A stretch of 64,000 nt of DNA, taken from the NCBI RefSeq assembly GCF_000725125.1, contig NZ_JFCB01000006.1:62001-126000 (forward strand), written 5' to 3'. Within the stretch, counting starts at the first letter, position 1, and every line of letters begins with the position of its first letter. The stretch is from Streptomyces toyocaensis. GTDB taxonomy: Bacteria > Actinomycetota > Actinomycetes > Streptomycetales > Streptomycetaceae. Shown here one piece after another: positions 43,993-52,888 of the stretch. Both the position numbers and the translations under genes were made by a program. The notes under the pieces are model-generated. The model did not search any database. It worked only from the letters and a program-made list of their open reading frames with translations, and was not told the origin of the DNA.

Positions 43993-45405
43993 GTGCTTGA
44001 GCCCACGTACCAGGCGGACGTCGTCGTCGTGGGAGCCGGGATCGCCGGACTCTCCGCGGCGCGACGACTGACCAGCGCAGGAGTCACCACCGTCGTCCTG
44101 GAGGCAGCCCCTGAGGTGGGCGGTCGCATGGCGACCGAGAAGGTCGACGGCTTCCGGCTCGACAGGATCGGGCGGTTGCTGTCCACGGCGCATCCGGAAC
44201 TACGGCTGACGCCGGGTCTCGAAGGGCTCGCACTCCTGCCCTTCGACCCCGGCGTCCTGCTGCACAGCGACGGACGGCACCACCGCGCGGGCGTACAGCC
44301 GGGTGCGCGGGGCGCACGGGGGGCGCGCGGCGCGCGGGGCGCACTCCATGCGGTGCGCACCCTTGCGAGCGTCCCCCGGCCGGGGTCCGGACCCAGAAGG
44401 CCGGTGGCCGTGCCCGGACGGCAGGTGTCGGTGCCGCGCAGCCGCAGCGGCGCTCCGCTGGGCACGGCGGTCGACCAGGCCCGGCTGGGGGCCGCGCTGA
44501 CCAGACTCGCGGGAACGCCTCTGGAACGGCTGCTGGCCCGTCCCGAACTGCCCGCCGCCGAGGCACTGGTGGCGCGGGGCCTGCCCGCCCGCACGGTCGA
44601 CGGGTTCCTGCGCCCGCTGCTCGCCGCCCTGCTGTGCGACCCGGACCTCACCACGTCCAGCCGGTGCGCGGACCTGGCGCTGCACGCGTTCGCCAGCGGG
44701 CGGCTGTGTCTTCCGGAGGGCGGCGCGGAGGCGCTCCCCCAGCAGCTCGCACGGGCGCTGCCGCCGGGCACGGTGCACACGGGGGTGCGGGTCACCTCCG
44801 TGTCCACGACGTCGGTGACCACCGCGGAGCACGGGGAGTTCCGGTGCGGCGCGGTGCTGGTCGCGACCGGCGCGCGGGCCGCCGCCGAGCTGCTGCCGGG
44901 GCTGCGGGTGCCGGACTTCCATCCGGTGACGGTGGTGCACCACACCACCGACGAGCCCCCGGCGACCGGTGCGTCGCTGGTGCTGGACGCCGACCGGGGC
45001 GGGCCGGTCTCGCACACGGCGGTCGTCAGCCGGGTCGACCCGTCCCGTGCGCCGGCCGGCCGCACGCTGGTGACGTCCACGGTGCTGGGTGCGCCGGGGC
45101 CGGGGGTCGACACCGCCGTGCGCATGCATCTGGCACGGCTGTACGGGGTGCCGACCGCGCGCTGGGAGACGCTGGCCGTACGGCACACCGGGGAGGCGGT
45201 GCCCGCGATGCGGCCGCCGCTCGATCTGCGGCGGCCGGTGCGGTTGCTGGCGGGACTGTACGTGTGCGGCGACCACCGGGACAGCGGGACGGTCCCGGGC
45301 GCGCTCCGTTCGGCGGAGCGGGCCGCGGGCGCGCTCCTCACGGACCTGGGCATGAACCGTCCGCTCCACACGGCGGACCCGGTCCCGACGGCACGGGCGG
45401 CGTAG
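43993..45405 (+). CDS. FAD-dependent amine oxidase/phytoene-desaturase-like oxidoreductase
   Basis: 470 residues, GTG start preceded by GAGGAGGGG. Dinucleotide-binding VVVVGAGIAGLSAARRLTSAGVTTVVLEAAPEVGGRMATE is the flavin-containing amine oxidoreductase hallmark. A C-terminal FAD contact, GLYVCGDHRDSGTVPGALRSAERAAGALL, completes the fold. A low-complexity insert GARGARGARGARGALH near residue 100 is unusual and comes from a triplet-rich DNA run. The 230-bp region upstream holds no gene but several ATGCG repeats. Substrate unknown. Confidence 0.85.
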   Translation: MLEPTYQADVVVVGAGIAGLSAARRLTSAGVTTVVLEAAPEVGGRMATEKVDGFRLDRIGRLLSTAHPELRLTPGLEGLALLPFDPGVLLHSDGRHHRAGVQPGARGARGARGARGALHAVRTLASVPRPGSGPRRPVAVPGRQVSVPRSRSGAPLGTAVDQARLGAALTRLAGTPLERLLARPELPAAEALVARGLPARTVDGFLRPLLAALLCDPDLTTSSRCADLALHAFASGRLCLPEGGAEALPQQLARALPPGTVHTGVRVTSVSTTSVTTAEHGEFRCGAVLVATGARAAAELLPGLRVPDFHPVTVVHHTTDEPPATGASLVLDADRGGPVSHTAVVSRVDPSRAPAGRTLVTSTVLGAPGPGVDTAVRMHLARLYGVPTARWETLAVRHTGEAVPAMRPPLDLRRPVRLLAGLYVCGDHRDSGTVPGALRSAERAAGALLTDLGMNRPLHTADPVPTARAA

Positions 45406-45428
45406 CCGGGCCCGCGGGCCCGGCGGCC

Positions 45429-45661
45429 CCGGCGTGGGTGTGGGCCCGGCGTGGGTGTGGGCCGGGAGGAGGCTGCGCAGCCCGGCGCTCACGGGGTGCC
45501 GTCGCGCCACCCTCCCCCACTCCCGGCATCGCTCGAGCGGGAGGTACCCCCATCGCCCCTGGGGGCACCTCCCAGGCCCTCAAGGCACTGGGGGAGGCAC
45601 GACTGCCCGCGAGAGCGGCGCGGCCGGCCGCGGGAACGGCAGGCGGGCACGACTGCCCGCG
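45429..45661. repeat. Repeat-rich convergent spacer
   Basis: The 328-bp spacer 45406-45733 holds no gene. CCGGCGTGGGTGTGGGCC occurs twice in tandem at 45429 and 45446 (17-bp period). GGCACGACTGCCCGCG occurs at 45596 and 45646. Between them lies a mosaic of GGTACCCCC, CCCCTGGGGGCACC and CTCAAGGCACTGGGGGAGG, which I recognise as a recurrent Streptomyces spacer with internal inverted repeats. Confidence 0.55.
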
Positions 45662-45733
45662 GTGTACGCCCCTCCGCGCCGCCGCCGTGCGCCGCCTACG
45701 GCGCGACCCGCCCACCACCCGAAGGCACCGCGG

Positions 45734-47197
45734 TCAGGCGTACGTCGCGGTCCGGTCGCGGTAGGTGCGGACGGGGGCCGCGTCCCGGTAGGGCTCCAGT
45801 CTGCGTTCGAAGTCACGGACGTACTCCAGCGCCCGGACGGAGCGCATCTCCGCCGCCTGTGCGGCCGCCTCCGCGGCCAGCTGACAGGCCTGGTCGAGTT
45901 CGCCGAGCCCGAGACGGGCGGTGGCCAGCACCACCCGGCAGAACAGCCGGCTCCGCGCGTACCCGGGCGCCCGCAACTGCAGCGAGCGCTCCGCGTGCTG
46001 CGCGGCGGCCCGGAACTGCTGCAGGTCCCGGTGACAGTGCCCGAACTCGTCCGCGAGCTGCGCCTCGTCGAAGGAGCGCGCCCAGTACGGCACCTCGTCA
46101 CCGTGCCGCGCGCCCTCCAGCGCGCGCTCCGCGCGCACCAGCGCCGCCGTACAGGCCCGCACCTCCCCGAGCACTCCGTGCCCGCGCGCCTCCGCGGCGT
46201 GCAGCAGCGCCTGCACCGCGGGTGGCACGGAGCCCCCCGCCCCCTGCTGGGCGACGCGCGCGAGCTGCACGGCCTCCCGTCCGTGGCCCAGGTAGACGGC
46301 CTGCCGGCTCATGGTGACCAGGACGTACGCCCCGTAGGGCCGGTCGCCCGCCGCCTGCGCGAGCCGCAGCGCCTGCACGAAGTAGCGCTGCGCGAGCCCG
46401 TGCGCGGCGATGTCGTACGACGTCCACCCCGCCAGCCGGGTCAGATCCGCGGTGGCGGCGAACAGCCGGCGCCCGGTCTGCTCGCCGTACGTGCCCCGCA
46501 GCATCGGCTCGCACTCGTGCTCCAGATAGCGCACCAGCGCCTGCCGGGCGTGCCCGCCCCCGTACGCGTCGTCGAGGGTGCGGAACAGCTCACCCACCGA
46601 GCGCAGCGCGGCGATGTCGCCCCCGGTGACCCGGTACCCGGGCCCTCGTTCGGCCGCGCCGCGCCGGCGGACCGCGCGTTCGGACGGCACCACGGACCGG
46701 GCCGGCGGACGGCCCTGGGCGGGCACCCGCGCCGGCGGGTCCGCACGGGCCACCTTGTCGTCGGGGCGCCCGATCAGCCAGTCCCGGCTCGGCACGACCA
46801 GCCCCGCCGAGGTGAAGGCGATCCTGCGCAACTCGGTGTGGCTGCCGGAGTCCTTGCGCCACAGCCCGCTGACGATGTCGACGGCCTCCTCCGGTGTGGC
46901 CGCGAACTCCAGGCCCGCGTAGACCGGCGCACAGGCGTCCAGGCCCAGGTCCTGTGCGGTCAGGCGGCGCCCGAGGCGCCGGGTGAAGACCTCGGCGATC
47001 AGCGCCGGCGTCGTCCCTCTCGGCTGCTGACCGCGCAGCCAGCGCGTCACGGATGTCTTGTCGTATCTCAGGTCGAGCCCGTGTTCGAGACCGAGCTGGT
47101 CCACGCGACGGGCGAGTCCCGCGTTGGAGAACCCCGCTTCTGCGATGAGCGCGGCGAGCTGTCGGTTGGCGGTGCGCTGCGCGGGTCGTTCCGTCAT
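45734..47197 (-). CDS. Transcriptional regulator with TPR repeats (NsdA-like)
   Basis: 487 residues. The N-terminus is a helix-turn-helix-like region (RQLAALIAEAGFSNAGLARRVDQLGLEHGLDLRYDKTSVTRWLRG) and the C-terminal half is made of TPR-type helices (about 200-470), such as YDIAAHGLAQRYFVQALRLAQAAGD, QALLHAAEARGHGVLGEV and ARLGLGELDQACQLAAEAAAQA. This architecture resembles Streptomyces regulators of development and antibiotic production such as NsdA, but orthology is not established. A Pro/Arg-rich linker at ~145-185 separates the halves. It is divergent from lipB by 275 bp. Confidence 0.78.
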   Translation of the reverse strand: MTERPAQRTANRQLAALIAEAGFSNAGLARRVDQLGLEHGLDLRYDKTSVTRWLRGQQPRGTTPALIAEVFTRRLGRRLTAQDLGLDACAPVYAGLEFAATPEEAVDIVSGLWRKDSGSHTELRRIAFTSAGLVVPSRDWLIGRPDDKVARADPPARVPAQGRPPARSVVPSERAVRRRGAAERGPGYRVTGGDIAALRSVGELFRTLDDAYGGGHARQALVRYLEHECEPMLRGTYGEQTGRRLFAATADLTRLAGWTSYDIAAHGLAQRYFVQALRLAQAAGDRPYGAYVLVTMSRQAVYLGHGREAVQLARVAQQGAGGSVPPAVQALLHAAEARGHGVLGEVRACTAALVRAERALEGARHGDEVPYWARSFDEAQLADEFGHCHRDLQQFRAAAQHAERSLQLRAPGYARSRLFCRVVLATARLGLGELDQACQLAAEAAAQAAEMRSVRALEYVRDFERRLEPYRDAAPVRTYRDRTATYA

Positions 47198-47418
47198 CTG
47201 CGGTGCGGTCTCCTGCCTTCCGGCTACTGAGGTGCCCGGATTGCCTGTGAGCAGCCCTTATGCCTCATGGACGGCGCGAATGTAGCGGAGAGTGAGCACC
47301 CGATCGCAGACTTCCCCCGCCATTCATCCGATCGTGTGAGGATTGACCGGGAAGCTGACGAGCGGGCGTCGCGCGCCTTCGGGCACGGCCGCCGATTCAG
47401 GGGCCGGCCGAACGGTCG

Positions 47419-47424
47419 TACAGT
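47419..47424 (+). promoter_or_regulatory. Probable lipB -10 box
   Basis: TACAGT lies 49 bp upstream of the lipB start, giving a leader of about 40 nt that contains the CTAGGGAGG ribosome site. No convincing -35 box is seen at the usual distance. Confidence 0.45.
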
Positions 47425-47472
47425 GGCGTGGGCGCGTTTCGCGCCTGACGACCTTCTAGGGAGGCGCTTGCC

Positions 47473-48270
47473 GTGAGTGAGTTGCGGTTCGTCCGGATGG
47501 GCTTCGGGGCCGATGCGGTCGACTATCAGGCGGCCTGGGACGAGCAGCGCCGGGTGCACGCGGCACGGTTCGCCGACGAGGTGCCCGACACCGTCATCCT
47601 GCTGGAGCACCCCCCGGTCTACACGGCGGGCCGGCGCACCGAGGCGAGCGAGCGTCCCCTCGACGGCACCCCGGTCATCGACGTGGACCGCGGCGGCAAG
47701 ATCACCTGGCACGGCCCCGGCCAGCTGGTGGGCTACCCGATCCAGAAGCTGCCCCGCCCGGTGGACGTGGTCGCGCACGTGCGGCGCCTGGAGGAGGCCC
47801 TGATCCGCACCTGTGCGGAGTTCGGTCTGGAGACCACCCGGGTCGAGGGCCGCAGCGGCGTCTGGGTGCTCGGCGACCCGGTCGAGCAGCGCCCCGCGCT
47901 CGGCGGCCTCTCCCTCGACTTCGACCCCCGCCTGCACGACGACGAGTTCGACCCCCGCCTCAACGGCCCGGAGTACGCGCCCTCCAACGCGGGCCAGCGC
48001 CGCGAGGACCGCAAGATCGCGGCGATCGGCATCCGCGTGGCCAAGGGCGTCACGATGCACGGGTTCGCGCTGAACGTGAACCCGGACAACAAGTGGTTCG
48101 ACAGGATCATCCCGTGCGGGATCCGCGACGCGGGCGTCGCCTCCCTGGCGAACGAGCTCGGCCGGGACGTCACGATCGACGAGGTGCTCCCCGTCGTGGA
48201 ACGCCATCTGCGGGACATCCTCCAGAACGCGGAGCTGAAGCCGCGGGAGATCGAGCGAACTCCGGCATAG
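47473..48270 (+). CDS. lipB: Octanoyltransferase (LipB)
   Basis: Transfers octanoyl from acyl-carrier protein to lipoyl domains. 265 residues. Signatures: [28 protein letters not shown], catalytic Lys181 ([19 protein letters not shown]) and Cys215 (FDRIIPCGI). Compared with the ~213-residue E. coli enzyme it has an insert of about 30 residues before the catalytic Lys ([20 protein letters not shown]). The GTG start is decided by GGGAGG. It precedes lipA on the same strand; together they supply lipoate to the E2 proteins encoded at 32-34 kb. Confidence 0.95.
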   Translation: MSELRFVRMGFGADAVDYQAAWDEQRRVHAARFADEVPDTVILLEHPPVYTAGRRTEASERPLDGTPVIDVDRGGKITWHGPGQLVGYPIQKLPRPVDVVAHVRRLEEALIRTCAEFGLETTRVEGRSGVWVLGDPVEQRPALGGLSLDFDPRLHDDEFDPRLNGPEYAPSNAGQRREDRKIAAIGIRVAKGVTMHGFALNVNPDNKWFDRIIPCGIRDAGVASLANELGRDVTIDEVLPVVERHLRDILQNAELKPREIERTPA

Positions 48271-48389
48271 AAGCCGCCCGCCCGGCGTTGCACCGGGCTG
48301 CGCTCAGCAGGGCCACACCCTCGCCGGGCATTCACATCAACGGGCGTACGCTTGACCACGCCGAAGAATCAATCGCTAGGGAGCCGGTC

Positions 48390-49355
48390 GTGTCCGCAGT
48401 CGCACCCGACGGACGCAAGATGCTGCGCCTGGAGGTCCGCAACAGCCAGACCCCCATCGAGCGCAAGCCCGAGTGGATCAAGACCCGGGCGAAAATGGGC
48501 CCCGAGTACTCCAAGATGCAGAACCTCGTCAAGAGCGAGGGCCTGCACACGGTCTGCCAGGAAGCCGGCTGTCCGAACATCTACGAGTGCTGGGAGGACC
48601 GCGAGGCGACCTTCCTCATCGGCGGCGACCAGTGCACCCGGCGCTGCGACTTCTGCCAGATCGACACGGGCAAGCCCGAGGCCCTCGACCGTGACGAGCC
48701 GCGCCGCGTGGGCGAGTCGGTCGTCACCATGGACCTGAACTACGCCACCATCACCGGCGTCGCCCGCGACGACCTGGAGGACGGCGGCGCCTGGCTGTAC
48801 GCCGAGACCGTGCGCCAGATCCACGCGCAGACCGCGAACCGCGAGGCGGGCCGCACCAAGGTCGAGCTGCTGGCCCCCGACTTCAACGCGGTCCCCGAGC
48901 AGCTCGCGGAGGTCTTCTCCTCCCGCCCCGAGGTCTTCGCGCACAACGTCGAGACCGTGCCCCGGATCTTCAAGCGGATCCGCCCCGGCTTCCGCTACGA
49001 GCGCTCCCTGAAGGTCATCACCGACGCCCGCGACCACGGCCTGGTCACCAAGTCCAACCTGATCCTCGGCATGGGTGAGACCCGCGAGGAGGTCAGCGAG
49101 GCGCTGAAGCAGCTGCACGACGCCGGCTGCGAACTGGTCACCATCACCCAGTACCTGCGGCCCTCCGTGCGCCACCACCCCGTGGAGCGCTGGGTGAAGC
49201 CGCACGAGTTCGTGGAGCTGAAGGAGGAGGCCGAGCAGATCGGCTTCTCCGGCGTGATGTCCGGCCCGCTGGTCCGCTCCTCGTACCGCGCCGGCCGCCT
49301 CTACCAGATGGCGATCGAGAAGCGAGGCTCCTACGTGGCCTCCCAGGCCGTCTGA
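48390..49355 (+). CDS. lipA: Lipoyl synthase (LipA, radical SAM)
   Basis: Inserts two sulfurs into octanoyl chains. It carries both cluster sets: auxiliary Cys56, Cys61, Cys67 ([14 protein letters not shown]) and radical SAM Cys82-x3-Cys86-x2-Cys89 ([10 protein letters not shown]). 321 residues. GTG 48390 has TAGGGAG upstream; a longer open frame overlapping lipB is not protein-like. The auxiliary cluster is used up as the sulfur source, so the Fe-S carrier at 10 kb is functionally linked. Confidence 0.96.
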   Translation: MSAVAPDGRKMLRLEVRNSQTPIERKPEWIKTRAKMGPEYSKMQNLVKSEGLHTVCQEAGCPNIYECWEDREATFLIGGDQCTRRCDFCQIDTGKPEALDRDEPRRVGESVVTMDLNYATITGVARDDLEDGGAWLYAETVRQIHAQTANREAGRTKVELLAPDFNAVPEQLAEVFSSRPEVFAHNVETVPRIFKRIRPGFRYERSLKVITDARDHGLVTKSNLILGMGETREEVSEALKQLHDAGCELVTITQYLRPSVRHHPVERWVKPHEFVELKEEAEQIGFSGVMSGPLVRSSYRAGRLYQMAIEKRGSYVASQAV

Positions 49356-49380
49356 GGCGGCCCGGGAGCGGCCCGGCGGA

Positions 49381-49407
49381 CGCTGCCCGAAACACTTCCC
49401 GGCAGCG
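49381..49407 (+). terminator. Hairpin downstream of lipA
   Basis: CGCTGCC (49381-49387) and GGCAGCG (49401-49407) form a 7-bp stem with a 13-nt loop. It is followed by GTGAATTCAC, a palindrome. It is a modest terminator candidate. Confidence 0.5.
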
Positions 49408-49429
49408 TGTGAATTCACGCACAAGGCCC

Positions 49430-49572
49430 TACCGGCCGGTAATGGCCGAGAGTACGCGGTCCCGACCGTCCTCGCAGATGAGGGCACAGGTCGGGACCGC
49501 GTCGGCGTTCCGATGCCTCCCGCGGAGGCTTCATGCCTGTTTGACCGCCCGGTCACGCCCTGGTAACACCAG
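49430..49572. promoter_or_regulatory. Palindrome-rich promoter region of the 66-residue gene
   Basis: Perfect dyads follow each other: TACCGGCCGGTA (49430-49441), CGCGGTCCCGACC/GGTCGGGACCGCG (49455-49467 and 49489-49501), TGACCG-CC-CGGTCA (49542-49555), and CTGGT-AAC-ACCAG (49560-49572). TTGACC (49541-49546) and TAACAC (49564-49569) with 17 bp between are a good -35/-10 pair, and two of the palindromes overlap them. It suggests repression of the small downstream gene. Confidence 0.5.
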
Positions 49573-49635
49573 TCAGTGAGCCTGGAATCACAGCACGCAC
49601 ACCTCCACCCGTCGGCATCGAGGGAGACCTCCACC

Positions 49636-49836
49636 ATGCAGGCCGCGCCTGTCCGCGCCACCGCCATCCCGTCCTTCACCACCGCGCTGCGCGCCGTCGA
49701 GTCACTGCTGATGAGCGGGGGTCAGCGCACCGCCCGCCGCAACGCGTGGACCTCGGTGCTGGAGGACCGCCGTCGCGCCAAGGACCGGATCGAGACCCAG
49801 CGCGTCCTCGACCGGACCGTGACCACCCGTCTCTGA
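49636..49836 (+). CDS. Conserved small protein (66 aa), unknown function
   Basis: ATG 49636 follows AGGGAG by nine bases. The protein begins MQAAPVRATAIPSFTTALRAVESLL and continues with a basic helix LMSGGQRTARRNAWTSVLEDRRRAKDRIETQRVLD. It is Arg-rich and probably helical, with no membrane part. I recall similar small proteins in other streptomycetes near glnA, but no function. Its promoter region carries several palindromes. Confidence 0.65.
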   Translation: MQAAPVRATAIPSFTTALRAVESLLMSGGQRTARRNAWTSVLEDRRRAKDRIETQRVLDRTVTTRL

Positions 49837-49896
49837 CCGCTCCCACCCCCGGCACTGCCGTCGAGGGCGCTCCGGGGGGCACGTAGACTTCGTGCC

Positions 49897-50601
49897 ATGG
49901 CGAGGAAGGAAACCGCAGCGGACGCTGCGAACCCCGGGCGACTGAAGCAGATCGCCCTGACCTACAAGATGACCCGCAGGGCCGACAAGAAGATCGGTCT
50001 TGTACTCGCGGCTGTCGGAATCGTCACCTTCGGTGTCTTCCTCGCGATCGGCTTCTTGATCGGGCACCCCATCTATCTCGGCATCCTGGGCTTCCTGCTC
50101 GCCTTCCTCGCGACGGCGATCGTGTTCGGGCGCCGGGCCGAGCGGGCGGCCTTCGGGCAGATGGAGGGACAGCCGGGCGCCGCCGCGGCCGTGCTCGACA
50201 ACATCGGCCGGGGCTGGACGACGACCCCCGCGGTGGCGATGAACCGCAACCAGGACGTGGTGCACCGCGCTGTCGGCAAGGCCGGCATCGTCCTGATCGC
50301 CGAGGGCAACCCGAACCGGGTGAAGAGCCTGCTGGCCGCCGAGAAGAAGCGGATGAACCGCATCGTCGCGGACGTCCCGGTGCACGACCTGATCGTGGGC
50401 ACCGGCGAGGGCCAGGTCGAGCTGAAGAAGCTGCGCACGACCATGCTCAAGCTCCCCCGCGTGCTCTCCGGCCCGCAGGTCACCGCGACCAACGACCGGC
50501 TGCGCGCCTTGGGCGACCTGATGAGCAACATGCCGCTTCCCAAGGGCCCGATGCCCAAGGGCATGAAGCTGCCGAAGGGCGGCGGACCGCGGGGCCGCTG
50601 A
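49897..50601 (+). CDS. DUF4191 membrane protein
   Basis: 234 residues. Two transmembrane helices at about 35-75 (VLAAVGIVTFGVFLAIGFLIG, LGILGFLLAFLATAIVFG) are followed by a soluble cytoplasmic part rich in Asn/Lys (MNRNQDVVHRAVGKAGIVLIAEGNPNRVKSLLAAEKKRMNRI). A Met/Pro/Lys-rich tail ends MPLPKGPMPKGMKLPKGGG. The layout is that of DUF4191, found next to glnA in many actinobacteria. ATG 49897. A strong terminator follows. Function unknown. Confidence 0.85.
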   Translation: MARKETAADAANPGRLKQIALTYKMTRRADKKIGLVLAAVGIVTFGVFLAIGFLIGHPIYLGILGFLLAFLATAIVFGRRAERAAFGQMEGQPGAAAAVLDNIGRGWTTTPAVAMNRNQDVVHRAVGKAGIVLIAEGNPNRVKSLLAAEKKRMNRIVADVPVHDLIVGTGEGQVELKKLRTTMLKLPRVLSGPQVTATNDRLRALGDLMSNMPLPKGPMPKGMKLPKGGGPRGR

Positions 50602-50623
50602 GCACCACCCGTTCCTCCACACC

Positions 50624-50661
50624 ACGACGGGGCGCCGGAAGGGACTCCGGCGCCCCGTCGT
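50624..50661. terminator. Hairpin terminator after the DUF4191 gene
   Basis: ACGACGGGGCGCCGGA (50624-50639) and TCCGGCGCCCCGTCGT (50646-50661) form a perfect 16-bp stem around AGGGAC. A pyrimidine-rich triplet tract (GTCGTCTTCGTCGTC, to about 50693) follows. The adjacent RDD gene ends on the other strand, so it can act both ways. Confidence 0.9.
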
Positions 50662-50733
50662 CGTCTTCGTCGTCGTCTTTGTCTTCGTCTTCCGGCGGGA
50701 GCGGAGGCCGGCAGGGGCGGCCGGGAGCGTGGG

Positions 50734-51204
50734 TCAGATCCGCACCTCGACCGTGCGGGCCAGCCGGTCGTGCAGGCCGCGGCCGTCGCGGTCCCAGACG
50801 AGGGCGGGGACGGCGAGGCACAGCAGGGCCGAGCGCACCAGACCGCGCAGCGGCTCCACCCGGCCGGTGCCGAGGGCGACGACCCGCAGCCCGAAGAGGC
50901 GCTTGCCCGGGGTGAAGCCGACGGTGCCGACGGTCAGGACGCTCAGCACGAGGAAGACCAGCAGGGCCCAGTTGCCGGTCGCCTGTCCGTCGTAGCCGTC
51001 GGTGATCAGGCCGTATGCGATCAGCATGCACAGGCCCCAGTCCACGGCGAGGGCGCCGAGCCTGCGGCCGGGGCGTGCGATCGAGCCCGGCCCGCTCTCC
51101 GGCAGCCCCAGCTGCTCGCCCCGGTATCCGAACTCGGCACCGGCTTCCTCCAGGGCCGCACGCGGCCCGGACAGCCATGATCCGATTGCTTGCCTGTTGT
51201 CCAC
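50734..51204 (-). CDS. RDD-family membrane protein
   Basis: 156 residues. The RDD signature is ARPGRRLGALAVDWGLCMLIAYG (Arg and Asp of the family), with further segments WALLVFLVLSVLTVGTVGFTPGKRLFGLRVV (the TPGK motif) and LLCLAVPALVWDRDGRGLHDRLARTVEV (the D..GLHDR end). Some RDD proteins act as Na+/H+ antiporters, but most are uncharacterised. It is divergent from glnA. Confidence 0.9.
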   Translation of the reverse strand: MDNRQAIGSWLSGPRAALEEAGAEFGYRGEQLGLPESGPGSIARPGRRLGALAVDWGLCMLIAYGLITDGYDGQATGNWALLVFLVLSVLTVGTVGFTPGKRLFGLRVVALGTGRVEPLRGLVRSALLCLAVPALVWDRDGRGLHDRLARTVEVRI

Positions 51205-51279
51205 CCGTCCACGGTACTGCGCCCGGAAATGACCACAGGACGGCGGGGTGCATCGGGGCTACCGTGGGAGAGGGGCCGG

Positions 51280-51333
51280 TTAACTTGTGCGAAACAAATG
51301 GGTCACGCACGAGAAATGACCCGTCCCTAGGGT
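51280..51333 (+). promoter_or_regulatory. GlnR binding site and -10 box of glnA
   Basis: TTAAC (51280-51284), GAAAC (51291-51295), GTCAC (51302-51306) and GAAAT (51313-51317) are each separated by exactly six bases. This is the a-site/b-site arrangement of the nitrogen regulator GlnR at Streptomyces glnA. TAGGGT (51328-51333) is the probable -10 box. GlnR would activate glnA under nitrogen limitation. Confidence 0.9.
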
Positions 51334-51414
51334 CGAGGGGAGCGTGTGCCACCCGCACCGGCCACACGAACGATCTACCACCCCGGCGGGACGGTCGGGA
51401 GTAGGAGGAGCTGG

Positions 51415-52824
51415 ATGTTCCAGAACGCCGACGACGCCAAGAAGTACCTCGCGGACGAGGACGTCAAGTTCATCGACGTCCGGTTCTGCGACCTGCCGGG
51501 TGTGATGCAGCACGTCACGATCCCCGCCGAGGCGTTCGACCCGGACGAGGAGCTGGCGTTCGACGGATCGTCGATCCGCGGCTTCCAGGCCATCCACGAG
51601 TCCGACATGTCGCTGCGCGCGGACCTGTCGACCGCCCGGATCGACCCGTTCCGCCGCGACAAGACGCTGAACATCAACTTCTTCATCCACGACCCGATCA
51701 CGGGCGAGCAGTACTCCCGCGACCCGCGCAACGTGGCCAGGAAGGCCGAGGCGTACCTGGCGTCCACCGGGATCGCGGACACCGCGTACTTCGGTCCCGA
51801 GGCCGAGTTCTACGTCTTCGACAGCGTGCGCTTCAAGACCTCCGAGAACGAGTCCTTCTACCACATCGACTCCGAGGCGGGCGCCTGGAACACCGGTGCG
51901 CTGGAGGACAACCGCGGTTACAAGGTCCGCTACAAGGGCGGCTACTTCCCGGTCCCGCCGGTCGACCACTTCGCCGACCTGCGCGCCGAGATGTCCCTGG
52001 AGCTGGCGAAGGCCGGGCTCAAGGTCGAGCGCCAGCACCACGAGGTGGGCACCGCCGGCCAGGCCGAGATCAACTACAGGTTCAACACCCTGCTCGCCGC
52101 CGCCGACGACCTGCAGCTCTTCAAGTACATCGTGAAGAACGTCGCCTGGCGCAACGGCAAGACCGCGACCTTCATGCCGAAGCCGATCTTCGGTGACAAC
52201 GGCTCGGGCATGCACGTCCACCAGTCGCTGTGGACGGGCGGCGAGCCGCTCTTCTACGACGAGCAGGGCTACGCCGGCCTGTCGGACACCGCCCGCTACT
52301 ACATCGGCGGCATCCTCAAGCACGCCCCGTCGCTGCTGGCCTTCACCAACCCGACGGTGAACTCCTACCACCGCCTGGTGCCGGGCTTCGAGGCTCCGGT
52401 GAACCTCGTGTACTCGCAGCGCAACCGCTCCGCCGCGATGCGCATCCCGATCACCGGCTCCAACCCGAAGGCCAAGCGCGTGGAGTTCCGCGCCCCGGAC
52501 GCCTCCGGCAACCCGTACCTGGCCTTCTCGGCGCTGCTGCTGGCCGGCCTGGACGGCATCAAGAACAAGATCGAGCCGGCCGAGCCGATCGACAAGGACC
52601 TCTACGAGCTGGCTCCCGAGGAGCACGCGAACGTGGCCCAGGTCCCGACCTCCCTCGGCGCCGTCCTCGACCGCCTCGAGGCCGACCACGAGTTCCTCCT
52701 CCAGGGCGACGTCTTCACGCCGGACCTGATCGAGACGTGGATCGACTTCAAGCGCGAGAACGAGATCGCTCCGCTCCAGCTCCGCCCGCACCCGCACGAG
52801 TTCGAGCTCTACTTCGATGTCTAA
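51415..52824 (+). CDS. glnA: Glutamine synthetase type I
   Basis: ATP-dependent amidation of glutamate, the main route of ammonium assimilation. 469 residues, ATG 51415 with AGGAGGAG upstream. Signatures include [17 protein letters not shown], the metal-binding [10 protein letters not shown], the ATP-binding [20 protein letters not shown] and [16 protein letters not shown]. Tyr397 in [11 protein letters not shown] matches the adenylylation Tyr of the GSI-beta enzymes, so GlnE control is expected. The end of the gene is the probable integration target of the element to its right. Confidence 0.98.
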   Translation: MFQNADDAKKYLADEDVKFIDVRFCDLPGVMQHVTIPAEAFDPDEELAFDGSSIRGFQAIHESDMSLRADLSTARIDPFRRDKTLNINFFIHDPITGEQYSRDPRNVARKAEAYLASTGIADTAYFGPEAEFYVFDSVRFKTSENESFYHIDSEAGAWNTGALEDNRGYKVRYKGGYFPVPPVDHFADLRAEMSLELAKAGLKVERQHHEVGTAGQAEINYRFNTLLAAADDLQLFKYIVKNVAWRNGKTATFMPKPIFGDNGSGMHVHQSLWTGGEPLFYDEQGYAGLSDTARYYIGGILKHAPSLLAFTNPTVNSYHRLVPGFEAPVNLVYSQRNRSAAMRIPITGSNPKAKRVEFRAPDASGNPYLAFSALLLAGLDGIKNKIEPAEPIDKDLYELAPEEHANVAQVPTSLGAVLDRLEADHEFLLQGDVFTPDLIETWIDFKRENEIAPLQLRPHPHEFELYFDV

Positions 52825-52849
52825 GCCCTAACTAGGCCCTGAGCTGCCT

Positions 52850-52888
52850 GGACCCCCTGCGGACTATTCTTCAGTCCGCAGGGGGTCC
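52850..52888. terminator. Hairpin between glnA and int
   Basis: GGACCCCCTGCGGACT (52850-52865) and AGTCCGCAGGGGGTCC (52873-52888) form a perfect 16-bp stem with a 7-nt loop. It overlaps the int stop codon region (52864-52866) and can end transcripts from both genes. It may also mark the attachment-site region. Confidence 0.75.
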
